This document shows, one piece after another, positions 10,267-22,200 of a stretch of DNA of 43,775 nt (positions within the stretch are counted from its first letter, which is position 1; every line of letters starts with the position of its first letter). Origin of the DNA: Lobulomyces angularis (lineage: Eukaryota; Chytridiomycota; Chytridiomycetes; Lobulomycetales; Lobulomycetaceae). Where the stretch lies: assembly GCA_027604685.1 (NCBI GenBank), contig JADHYX010000168.1, positions 1,840 through 45,614 on the forward strand, read 5' to 3'. The translations under genes and the position numbers were made by a program. The notes beneath the pieces are model-generated. The model did no database searches. It was not told the origin of the DNA and saw only the letters and a program-made list of their open reading frames with translations.

Positions 10267-12987
10267 ATGACGCAGGAAGAACATATGGTTATATATGATC
10301 AGTCTCAATCTAAACATGAATTGGCCGTTAAATCGTTGTCGTCTTTGGATGAAGAAGAAAGGAAGCGTGCCATAAGGTTTATCAAAAATTCTGTAATTGG
10401 AAATAAAACCAAAAAGCATTTATATCTTAATCTCAGTATCACGCCAAGGTACTATTAACTTTAGCTTTTTATTTAACTTTATTTTTCTATTTTAGTTTGG
10501 TCAAATACTTATCGGAAAACGTTTACGATGTTGACTTAAAAATTCAAGCGTGCATTATAATAGGGAGCTTTGCTTTAGGTATTAAAATATCTTATACGAA
10601 AATCTAAATTTTATTTTGCCATTAGATAAAAGAAATATTCATAGTTTATTTCAATCTTATTTAATTCAACCACTGTTTCTCCTACTTTCTAAAATTGAAG
10701 GCTTAAGATATTGTTCTACTCCATCCGATGAAAGTATCAGATTAGCTGAGAGCAGTGGTAGAGCATTGAAATCTCTTTTTCAACAACCAAAAAAGGTGTT
10801 GAAGTTGAAAAAGAGCAATGTGAATTTAAAGTTCTTTTTTAATAAAGAAGATTTAAATTACAATCTAAAAATCATTTTTGGATTTGTTTCCAAAGAAAAA
10901 TTTAATAACTTAATAGAATTTGAGGCCGTCAATTACAATTTAATTGAAATTGGTTGTTCGATATTTGCAAGATTAATTGCAATAGAAGGAAGCATCAATG
11001 GCCCGTTAAATGATTTTTTGATTGAAAATGAATTATTGTTTTTATTTTTTCAAAATTTTTTGAGTTTTTTGGAAAACAACAATTATCCTAAAGTTCAAGA
11101 AGCTTGCTTAGATGCACTAGGAAGTCTTTTTTTAAAAGATAGAAGATTTGTTTATGCTTTATTAGATTGCAAAGGTAAAAATTTAAAGATTTTAATAAAA
11201 TTTTTTTTATACCCGACAATTGTTAGATGCAGACTATTTAGAAGTAATTTTGGTACTATTGAAACATAAAAGATCCACAATGAGACTCTTAGCTGCTAAT
11301 TTGTAAGAAAAAATACCATTTACGCTAATACAATTTTTTTTTTTTTTTTTCTGTAGAATAACTATTTTGGTAAAACTTGCACCAGAAAAGTTTACCGAAA
11401 AGAAAGAAATTTCAATAGCAGTGGTTCTTACTTTAATTAAACTATTTAAAGATCAAAATATATTGCATTCAATATCGCCTAATGTTACGGTTCAAGAAAA
11501 AAGTAAAAGAAAATTTAACGTTTGTATTAAGTAAATGATATAATAAATTTTTTTAGGTTTGGAAGTTTTTTCAGAACTCATTATTCATAGGGAAGATTTG
11601 CAAGAAGCAGCAATGGAAGCTGATGCAATTTTGAAATTAAATGAATTGTTAAGTACAAGTATCCAGCTAGTTGATGAGTGTATGGGTACACGGTACACTA
11701 ATAAAATCATTGAAAACTCCTTGAATGCCATAGCTTCTGTTTGTTCCCTTAGTGAATCCTGTAGAAAGCAAGTTATTGATTTGAAGTTACTGGAAAAAAT
11801 TGTAATATCAATGCAAAACCCAAAAAAAAATATTAGGGCTGCATCATGCCAATGTACAAGAAGCCTTTCTCGTTCAGTAAAAAATCTAAGAACTAGTTTA
11901 GTTGAAAATGATATTTCCTCAAATCTTTTTCATTTACTGGATGATAAAAACTTAAAAGTGCTTTTAACTTGCTCCGCAACCATTTGTAATATTGTTTTAG
12001 ACTTTTCACCAATGAAACAGAAATTTTTGGAAGTTGGTGGAGTAAAAAAAATTTGTGAAATTTTAAAAAATGAACAAATGAATTATAATTTTAATTTGAA
12101 ATTAAACTTAATTTGGTGTTTGAAAAACCTAATCTGCCATGCGGAAAGTTCCCTAAAATTTAAAGTTGTTGAAGAGTTAGGTTTTCGTGTTCTTGAACGG
12201 CTTCTATATGGTAGAATGATATTTGGAATTTTTTTTTCTTATTATTTTTCCTTTAAAGATGAAGAAGTAGAAATAAGGGAACAAGCCCTGAGCTTTTTAA
12301 GAAATTTGGTTTGTGGAAAGGCCGATGTAAGTTAACTAACAAATTAAATTTAATTTACTTATAATTAAAAAAATATAAAAAAATAGGATATCGAAAATAC
12401 TTTCAGTGGTTTTGGAGAGCAAAGTCTTATTGCTGCCATGGAAGTGAAATTATTTGAAACCAAAGTCAAAAATCTACAGCAGGTATGTTATTTAGAAATA
12501 AATTTTTTTTTCTTAAAAAAATTTTCCCTGTTAGGTATTATTTACTCTGGTTAACATTGCTACTGGTACAGAAAAGCATAAATTAAGCCTAGTAAATAGC
12601 GACAGTATTATACCACAAGTAGTTAATTATTTAGTAAGTTATATAATCAAAATATTGAAATTTATTCAATCATTTTTTTTTTCTTTTTTGTAGTCACATG
12701 AAAATTCAAAAGTAAAATTGGGTGCTATATGGATTATAACTAATTTAACGTGGAAGGAGGAAGATAATGGATCAAACGTCAGTAGTGCAGAAGATACTAG
12801 GAGACTAATTTTTAAATTGCTGAAACAAAAAAATTTAAATATTAAAGAAAAGTTACAAGTTTTACTCAATGATTCTAACTTTGATGTGAGAGATAGAGTC
12901 AAAACTTGTTTATTGAATTTTACTGAAGCTGAGGAGCGTATTGAAGCTGACGTCGTTATGACCGACATTGAATATCTCAACCCCTAA
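10267..12987 (+). CDS. ARMC8: Armadillo-repeat protein ARMC8/Gid5 (CTLH/GID ubiquitin ligase)
   Basis: Predicted 748-residue homologue of ARMC8 (yeast Gid5/Vid28), the armadillo scaffold of the GID/CTLH E3 ubiquitin ligase that recruits substrate receptors. Ten exons: 10267-10448, 10496-10578, 10626-11174, 11227-11302, 11357-11502, 11557-12210, 12259-12326, 12387-12482, 12535-12633, 12694-12987; total divisible by three. The N-terminal repeat reads LKxxxVIGN-like (here FIKNSVIGNKTKKHLYLNLS), as in ARMC8. The most diagnostic part is IRAASCQCTRSLSRSVKNLR followed by LRTSL, CNIVLDFSPMKQ and IWCLKNLICHAE, matching the C-terminal lobe of ARMC8 (CLHSLSRSVQQLRTS, LLEFSPSKE, WALMNMAFQAE). The end includes VNIATGTEKHK and LGAIWIITNLTW. 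Human ARMC8 is 673 residues; extra length lies in the first half. Intron 6 (12211-12258, 48 nt) has no in-frame stop. ATG at 10267 was chosen because it is the first in frame with the repeat start. Confidence 0.88.
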
Positions 12988-13439
12988 AATCTATTTTTAA
13001 ATTTTTTGTAAGTACTTTGTTTAAAAAAACATTAAGTTTTTTTTCTACTTAATTTTTTTTTCTTTAAATATTTTCATATTATTTTGCACTTGTAATTTAT
13101 ATAGTTTTTTTTTATTTCTTTAATTTTTTTTTCAAAAATTTTTTTTTTTTTTTGATAGAACAAACCTTTTTAATTTAATTATTTGAGTAAAAAAAATAAA
13201 AAAAAAATAAAAAAAAATTAGAAAAAAAAAATCAAAAAATTAAAAAAAGTCAGAATTTAACTGAAAATGCTTGATTAACGAACATTGGAATGCATATGAC
13301 CAACTGGCATTGTTCGATAAACACAAAAATATTATAGAATATTTTTTTCTAAAACGGTATTTTTATTATTATTTTAAGAAATAGCCAAAAATAAAAAATC
13401 ACTGTAGAAAGGATTAATAAAAAGAGATATAAACAAATA
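12988..13439. repeat. Low-complexity A/T spacer
   Basis: Convergent spacer between ARMC8 and the GGTase gene. Bases about 13020-13250 are alternating T-rich then A-rich homopolymer and near-homopolymer tracts with almost no G or C; the two halves could pair as a long imperfect hairpin. No gene seen. Confidence 0.6.
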
Positions 13440-14837
13440 TTAAGACAAGTTCCAGTAACAAGAATTTTTTAACGTTTCAAAAGAATTTTTACTTAGGTTT
13501 AATTCACAATTTAAATCATCCAAACCCTCCTCTATTCCAAATATAGATAGTCCCGCAATAGTCATATAAGAATGGAGCAAATCTGGGTGGCAGTTTTCAC
13601 TTTTACCAAATCCTCCGTACTTTGTTTTGCAACATTCCAAAAATGTTTTTAATGGTACTGTATCTACAAATTTGGTTCCTTCTAGCATCTTTTTTAAAAA
13701 TAATAAAAAATAAAATAAAAATTAAAATAAAAAACTAGAGAAAAAAAAAAAAGATAATTTTTGCTGGTTACTGATATGGATGCCCCTATCCAAAATGTAT
13801 AGCAAGTGTCTGGGGGTTTATTAATTCTTCCTCGAAAACCATCTTCTTGCCTTTTCAGCAACCTAAAAAATAGTATTAAATAATAACAATTTCAACTCGG
13901 TTCCTTTACCATAGCAAAGTTGCCTTTTTATCTATGAGATCTAATTTATTTAATAACTTTAAAGAAGCTAGCGCGCAATAAGTAGAACCACTAAAAAAAA
14001 AAATTTGGAGAAAAAGTGTTACTTTTTATACTCTGAAAAACAATTACCCATGTGATTCTAAATTCAGATTCTGAGCAAATCCGTAATCATAAGCCTGACA
14101 CTTTACAATAAACTCTAGAACTTTATTTACATTTAATCCAGAAAAATCATTCAAAATATATGATATAGCACATGCGCAAAAAACAAATCTTAAGTCGAAT
14201 TCTCTGCTGTCTTCGCATGGTTTAAAGCTTCAATAAATTTTCAACGAACTGTTAGAAAACTAAACTACACGCTTACTGTTTGTTACCTTCCATTCTCACT
14301 TTGCAACAGTTTTAATCCATTTATAACCCCAGTTTTGTTGACTCTGCCCAAATCATCACCGAGTATCAATAACGATAATAGTGCGGCATATGTCATACTT
14401 TATTTAAAAAATAACTAAGTTAGAAATCGGAAATTTTTAGGCAGGTGTTAAAACCAATTTTTATTTTATTTTTTTTTCTTACGCAATATGAGGTAGATCA
14501 TATTCATCTTTTTTATAATTTCCATTTTTATCAAATTTATGACCACTGAAAAGGCCACCTCTAAATCCACCGTTTTGATTATTTTCTGTTAAATACTGAT
14601 GAGCGTAAATCCAATCTATCCAGTTTGCTCTAGATATTTCAATTTCCTTCAAATTTTTTGTTAAATCCAATTGGCCCAATGCAAACAAAGTTAAGGTCAA
14701 TCTACTTGTATCAGCTTAAATTAGGGAAAGAATGTTTCAGTAAGTGCTGATCAACAATAACTGATACCAGATATATACTGCTGTGGTATCATCTTTAAAC
14801 ATGCTAACACCAACTTTTGGTCTACCTCAGCTAGCAT
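13440..14837 (-). CDS. PGGT1B: Geranylgeranyltransferase type I beta subunit
   Basis: Predicted 337-residue beta subunit of protein geranylgeranyltransferase I (Cdc43 in yeast), which attaches geranylgeranyl groups to CaaL-type Rho/Rac/Ras-family GTPases. Seven exons: 14768-14837, 14483-14714, 14287-14397, 14048-14227, 13910-13990, 13772-13862, 13440-13688; total divisible by three. Signatures include SADTSRLTLTLFALGQLDL, a GGFRGG motif, HIAMTYAALLSLLILGDDL, and FVFCACAISYILND. Predicted zinc ligands are kept: Asp243 and Cys245 in PPDTCYTFWIGAS and His294 in CHPDLLHSYMTIAGLSIFG. The ILGDDLGRVNK block separates GGTase-I beta from farnesyltransferase and Rab GGTase beta chains. The start ATG at 14837 follows an in-frame stop. 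It is divergent from the TLC-like gene, with only 47 bases between the two start codons. The partner alpha subunit is not in this window. Confidence 0.92.
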
Positions 14838-14884
14838 CTTTTGCTATTTTATTAAAAGTTTTTCAAAGCCCCTTCAATATTTAA

Positions 14885-15804
14885 ATGAATACTCAACTTC
14901 CAAACTTTCTTTTGGAACTACTACCTGATTTCCTGTATGAAACAAGAAGGGAACCTCTCTTTCCGACTAAATGGCACCAGATGCTCAACTACTTATGGTA
15001 ATAATCCTCCAAAAGTTAACAATTGCTTCTAATTACGTTAGGTTTATGCAAGTTTTATATACATTAATTGTGCTTTTTAAAAAAGGAAAATTTTCCTTTA
15101 CTGGAAATAAATCAATTGTCAACATTTTCGCTGCGAAACAATTTTGTAAGTTTATTTAAAACTACAGCAAAACAAATTAACTTTTTTAATTTGAAAATAG
15201 TATTTATGCTTATCATCCACAGTTCATTTTATATATTGGAAATATTAATTACCTCCATTTCCACACAATTTCCAAATATGCTAGTTCATCATGTAGTGGC
15301 GCTTTTAATTTTCCTTTCCTTCCTTCTACAACCCAAAATTATTTGCTTTGTTAGTGTATTACCTTTTCTTCCACACACAATATTTTGGTGCTTTATAGAA
15401 TACAACAGCTTTGAATTGTTACTAATTTATAATGTAACCTTTTTTATTTGCGGATCAATATGTTTTTTTAAATATATAACAACGAACGGAGATTCAAGTT
15501 CAATATTTTTACCATTACTTTGTTTAGGTGAAGTTAGTGTAAATACCTTTACTTACTGCACTGACTACAACGTAAGTTAAAAATAAAAGTTAAAAAATCA
15601 AACCTACGACTTCTTTTTTATAACTAGGGAACTTACTGCCCATCAGAAGAAACTGTAGAAGAATTAAAATTAAATCGAACACTTGTGTTGATGTTTTTAA
15701 TTGGGTCTCTTGCACTGTTCACCTGTACCCTCATTTACGCTTCAGCAAAATCTTTTGGAAGGTCGAAAGGTTATAAAGTGATTAATGAGGAGGATGTTAT
15801 TTAA
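14885..15804 (+). CDS. Multi-pass membrane protein, TLC-like
   Basis: Predicted 254-residue membrane protein of uncertain function. Exons 14885-14997, 15042-15145, 15201-15571 and 15628-15804; total divisible by three. It has a hydrophobic first segment (MQVLYTLIVLF), then about five further helices. The segment MLVHHVVALLIFLSFLL has the paired His and hydrophobic pattern of the TRAM-LAG1-CLN8 (TLC) domain, whose HH pair sits in a helix. The last helix (VLMFLIGSLALFTCTLIYA) is followed by a basic, probably cytosolic tail. The intron after 15145 has two acceptors in the same frame: 15167 (22-nt intron) and 15200 (55-nt intron); I chose the longer because it fits the usual intron size. TLC proteins include ceramide synthases and membrane-lipid regulators (TLCD), but the Lag1 motif is not seen. 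Family assignment is tentative. It shares a 47-bp promoter gap with GGTase-I beta. Confidence 0.6.
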
Positions 15805-16105
15805 TAAAAAAGGAACTAAATTTAATTTGCCAACATCCCATTCTTTGCTTTGATGTAAAAATATTGTAGATCACAAAAATTTATTTATTAATAGATCATT
15901 CGTAATATCATTCAGAAATATTACGATTTTAATACAAAAATGTTTTTCTTCCAAATTATAATTAATTTTGGCAAAATTTTTTATGGATTTCTCTTTCAAA
16001 ATTTTATGAAAGGAACAAAGGTTGCACCAAAACAATTTTACTTCTTTTTTTTCGGTTATTTTCAACAACTTCACAAAGAAAATCTGTATCTATCAACTCA
16101 ATTAC
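15805..16105. other. Spacer between TLC-like and ankyrin-like genes
   Basis: About 300 bases between two co-oriented genes. It contains short open frames on the minus strand rich in Lys and Asn that look like chance frames. No motif recognised. Confidence 0.4.
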
Positions 16106-17099
16106 ATGGGTAAAATGAAGTAAAAAGCCATTAATAAAGCATTTTAAAAAAAAAACTGAACTTTTTCTACGACACTGACAAAAATTAATACTTAAAAATT
16201 TTTCTTAAAGCAGCAACTGTAACGGAGAGTCAGCAACCATATGCTTCAGCAGCAGTTAGAATTAGTTTTATCAAAATTATAGAAAATAATGACATCAATG
16301 GTTTGCTTGATGCTTACACTCACAATCCCAGTCCTGCTGATATTGGCAGAAGTTTTAAATATATTTGCGAATTGGGAAGAGAAGATTTATTTAAAATTGT
16401 TGTGGAGAAAAGTATTGATGTTATATCCAATTGGGATTTGGAATGGTAATTTTTCTTTCTAAATGTCAATCCTCAAGTTTAATTCTTGCAATAGGGGTTA
16501 CAAACTGGCATCTGAAGGAGGTTTTAAAAATTTAACGGATGCTTTGGATCCATATCAACAGAGAATTGGAGATCATCATAAAGGATGGGCAATGAAATTA
16601 GCTTACGAAAAAGATCACATCGACTTAGTTAAGGATCAGCTTCAGAAGTATGGAGGACAAAGTAAAGTTAATATGTTAGCATTATAATTTATATTTTATT
16701 TGATTTTTTATCAGTAAATGCCCAGACGAAAGGGTGGCTTGTAAAGAGAGCTGCTGAAAAAGGAGACTTCTCATTTTTAACAATCCTTTCCCAATATAAG
16801 GAAGAAATTTCTGCGCATGATGCAGGATGGGCATTAAAACTTTCTAGTGAACTAGGATTTGTTGATGTTGTAAAAAGTTTATTGGTAGATTATAATGAAA
16901 GAATTACTCCTCATGATAAAGGTAAATTCCTTAAAGTAATTATTTTTTACAGCAAATATAATATGTAGGGTGGGCAGTGAGATTCGCGTTGGAAAAGAAT
17001 CATTCTGAAACAGCCGTTCTCATCCATAAAAACATCGGTGCTTCAGGAACAAATGACTATAATCAGTGGGCTAAAAAGCAAGATGTTTTAATTGCATAG
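16106..17099 (+). CDS. Derived ankyrin-like repeat protein, function unknown
   Basis: Predicted 247-residue helical-repeat protein. Exons 16106-16109, 16211-16445, 16495-16661, 16715-16921 and 16969-17099; total divisible by three. The first exon is only ATGG, spliced to CA so that the protein starts MAATVTESQQ. About six units of roughly 32 residues follow. Each of the last four carries a core like HDKGWAVRFALEKNH, HDAGWALKLSSELGF, HHKGWAMKLAYEKDH or AQTKGWLVKRAAEKGDF, followed by a hydrophobic helix and a turn. Spacing and the A-x-xxG/H pattern resemble ankyrin repeats, but the TALH tetrapeptide is replaced by a Trp-Ala-hydrophobic-Lys/Arg core. No catalytic motif, signal peptide or membrane segment is seen. 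The repeat structure is clear; the 4-nt first exon is less certain. It lies 99 bp upstream of RAD51 on the same strand. Confidence 0.7.
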
Positions 17100-17198
17100 T
17101 ATTATATATTATTTTTCGTTATTATTTTTTTTGATAAATATTAAAAACTTTGAAAATTGTAAAACCCTTGTACCATTTTTTTATCAAATTTAACTAAA

Positions 17199-18984
<1,786 letters not shown>

Positions 18985-19052
18985 TCAATGTTTATCAAAA
19001 TACATTTTAGAAATATCTTTTTTTACTTTTAAATTTTCCACATTTTTATTTT

Positions 19053-19250
19053 TCTTTTTTTTTTTTTTTTTTTTTTTGCTTATTGAAAGTAAGTTGCAAA
19101 TAGTTTTGAATTTTTAAAAATAAAATAATAATAAATTATTAACAAAATTTGAGAAACTAAAAAAATATTTTATGCAGATGTAGGAAAATACCATAAACCC
19201 AATTAAATTATACTTTACAAAATAAAAAATAAAAAATAAAAAATAAAAAA
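19053..19250. repeat. T tract and TAAAAAA tandem repeat in RAD51/NUP188 spacer
   Basis: The convergent spacer between RAD51 and NUP188 has a T run of roughly 20 bases near 19057-19077 and, at about 19223-19250, four head-to-tail copies of the heptamer TAAAAAA. Such tracts are common in this window; the heptamer array is the most regular. Confidence 0.7.
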
Positions 19251-19268
19251 ATTTTATATTTAAATAAT

Positions 19269-22200
19269 TTAACTTTTTTCTTCATACTTTTTTTTAATTA
19301 TGTTAAAAATATCTGTAAAGATTTCTAAAAAATTTTTAAAATCTTGAATTTCTTCTTCTTTAAAAAACTTTTTTATTTCTAAATGTTCATTAAAAATTTT
19401 GTTTACTTTGCTTCTAACTTTTGTCAAACTTCCCTCTAAATCTTGTCCTAGCTCATTAAACACTTCAAGTTTGTTTGCTATATTCACTTCACTCAGATTA
19501 AAAAATGTCACAATTTGTGAAAAGATCAGTAAAAAATTTGATTCCATAAATTGAAGAATTTGAGTAAACTTTATTTTATTAAGATATGAAATTTTTGATA
19601 AATTTGACGTATCAGAAAGTAATTCTTGGGCAAAATTTGTCTAAAAAGAAAAAAAAAAATCATAAATTAAGAATAAAAAAAAATTGCTTATTATTAAAAA
19701 GATTCAATTTTTTTTTTTATACAAAAACTCTCAATAAAAAAAAAGAAAAAGTTAATTCTGCCTTACCAAATCAAATAATGTTGCAAGGTACAAATCATTT
19801 CCAAGGTAATCAGTTGTCTGCGTCAAAGAAGGGTTAAAGATTAAGTTTTCAATATATCCTCCAGAATCATCAATTCTGCAACCAGATAACTTCCATCTGT
19901 ATAGAGTACTATTGAAAATGGTTAAACTGTGAATTTTTTTAAAAAAAAAAAAAGGTTACTTTTCGCCGTCTGTGATCAGAAGAATATAGTTTACGATATA
20001 TCTGTTAGAAATGAACATTAATTCTTTGATCTGGTTAAATACAACTTGTATTTCAGTATTATCTGCATCAACATTAATTGCGACATGGCCAAAATTTTCA
20101 TTTGTTCCACCCACATCTGCCAAGTTGACAATTTTACTTTTAAATATGTTCGGGTGCGAAAAAAAATACGCAAAATACTTAAGAGCATTTGAACTCAGAT
20201 TCAAATATTTTTGTTTTAAATTGTCCAAAAGTTTTAAACTTGCAATATCCACTCCAACTTGTTCTTTTTTGTTCAAGTTCGAAATATGTTTACCAAAGGA
20301 ATAAAACACTTGCGTTATCTAAAAAAAAAAAAAAAAAAAATTATTTCGTTGGCATTTAGAAGTGTTATATTGAATTCACTTTTTTACAAATTAATTTTTT
20401 TTACCTTTTCAGTTTCTTCTAAACTACCAATAGTAAAATTAGAATCCTCACTTAAATCCAAAGATTTTCGAATCTGATTCCAAAATAACGTCAAAATTGT
20501 AGTAACTTGATTCATAAACAAACTCGAATCAAGTAAATGATAGGTTAACTCATTTATCACCGATAATATTAAACACCAAATTTTGTGTAATGGATTTCTT
20601 TTTTGACCAATGTACGGAGAAACAATTCCGTTGACAAAGATAGGTGAAAAAGAATTGTCTGATAGAGTTGTCAAAATATCATTTCGAGCTAACAGCTCTG
20701 CAGTTTGGTGATAGGAAGCAAGGGTAATAAGTAATCTGAAAATATCAAAAGAAATTAAAATAGACACATCTTGTTTAATGTATTCATCTTTTGATGGATT
20801 AAATTCTAAATTTGAATCTTCTGTAAAGTTAACGAAGTTGTCAGTGGTTTTTAACTTGTTTAAATTATTTATCAAATCAAATTTTTTTTCATAAAGACAA
20901 AATGATATCTGTAGTAACCTTAAAATTAAATTTATTACATTTAACTTTTCCATTAAATTCAGAAATTTTAAATTTAGTTGAAAACTTTTGCTGGTAATCT
21001 CATTATTTTTATTTAGACCAAACTGAATCTTCAATATTTCAATAAAAATTGAAACCAGTATTTGAAAATTTTTGAATTCCTCCTCCTCAAGGTACGCTTT
21101 GTTGAAATTTAAATAATACTGTTCTAATTTTTTTAACTGTGATAAAAGAGCCTCCAAAATAATTGAAAAAATTAAGAAAATTCTTTCCAAATACAGTTCT
21201 TGGTTGGAATCTTCAGCAATTTGTTTACTGTTTCCAACTACTTTTCCAAACTTTTGCAATGTTAAAAATAACCCATTAAACAGACTTCTATGATATATGT
21301 TAAGTTCCGCAATATTTCCTCCAAAAAATCCTTCTTCTAGTACTAAGCTATCACAGTAGTGCTCCAAAATAGTTACAAATTTAGAAGTATATTTGGCATA
21401 CAAATCAGAGTCCGTAGGCTCAATATTAAAGGTATCCATCCAAAACTTTATAAAGAAAACGAGCATATCGGATAATTCAGTTTTAAATCTAACTAATGCT
21501 AAGGCGTTTGATTTGTTTTCATCTTTATTTAAACTTTTAAAAATTAAATTAATAAATTCATATAAATTTTCCACTTGGGTAATTTTTGGTTTATTGTCTG
21601 ATTTAGAATGCTTTTCTGTTAAAGCGTTTGCGTTTAGTACTCGACCCTTTTCATTTCCAAGTTCGCTTTCAAATAAAATGTATCCAAATTTTAAACAAAC
21701 AAGTTCTACAAAAAATTTAAAAGACTTCAAAAACTGTAATTGAGCATCACTCAATGAAAGATTTAAGTTAACCTCTAAAACTTTAAATAAAAACTCTAAT
21801 CCAAAATTTTTTTTTGTTTCTTGAAAGTTTTCTGAAACGTCCATTAAATCTTCAAGCACGGTACTTTCGGTTTCCTCCAGTATATCAATATCAAATTTAG
21901 CAACCAAGCCGTCCAGATTGTAAAAAAACTGGTCACCAAAATTCATTTCCAAAGTTGTATAAATGTTTCTAAACTCGTGTAAATCAGTTTTTAAAGGTTC
22001 ATTATTAAATACATTATTTAAATTAAAGTATACTCCTTCTATTTTAGAAATTCTTTCCAAAGCATAATTTAGTTGATATTTAAAAAATATTTCTTCAAAG
22101 TTTTCTTTAAAAAAATTCAACAGTTTTTTTTTAAAAAAAATTTTTTTAAGAAGGTTTGTAAGTAAACTTGAAGATTTTAGAGCCGGAGTCAAATTTAAGG

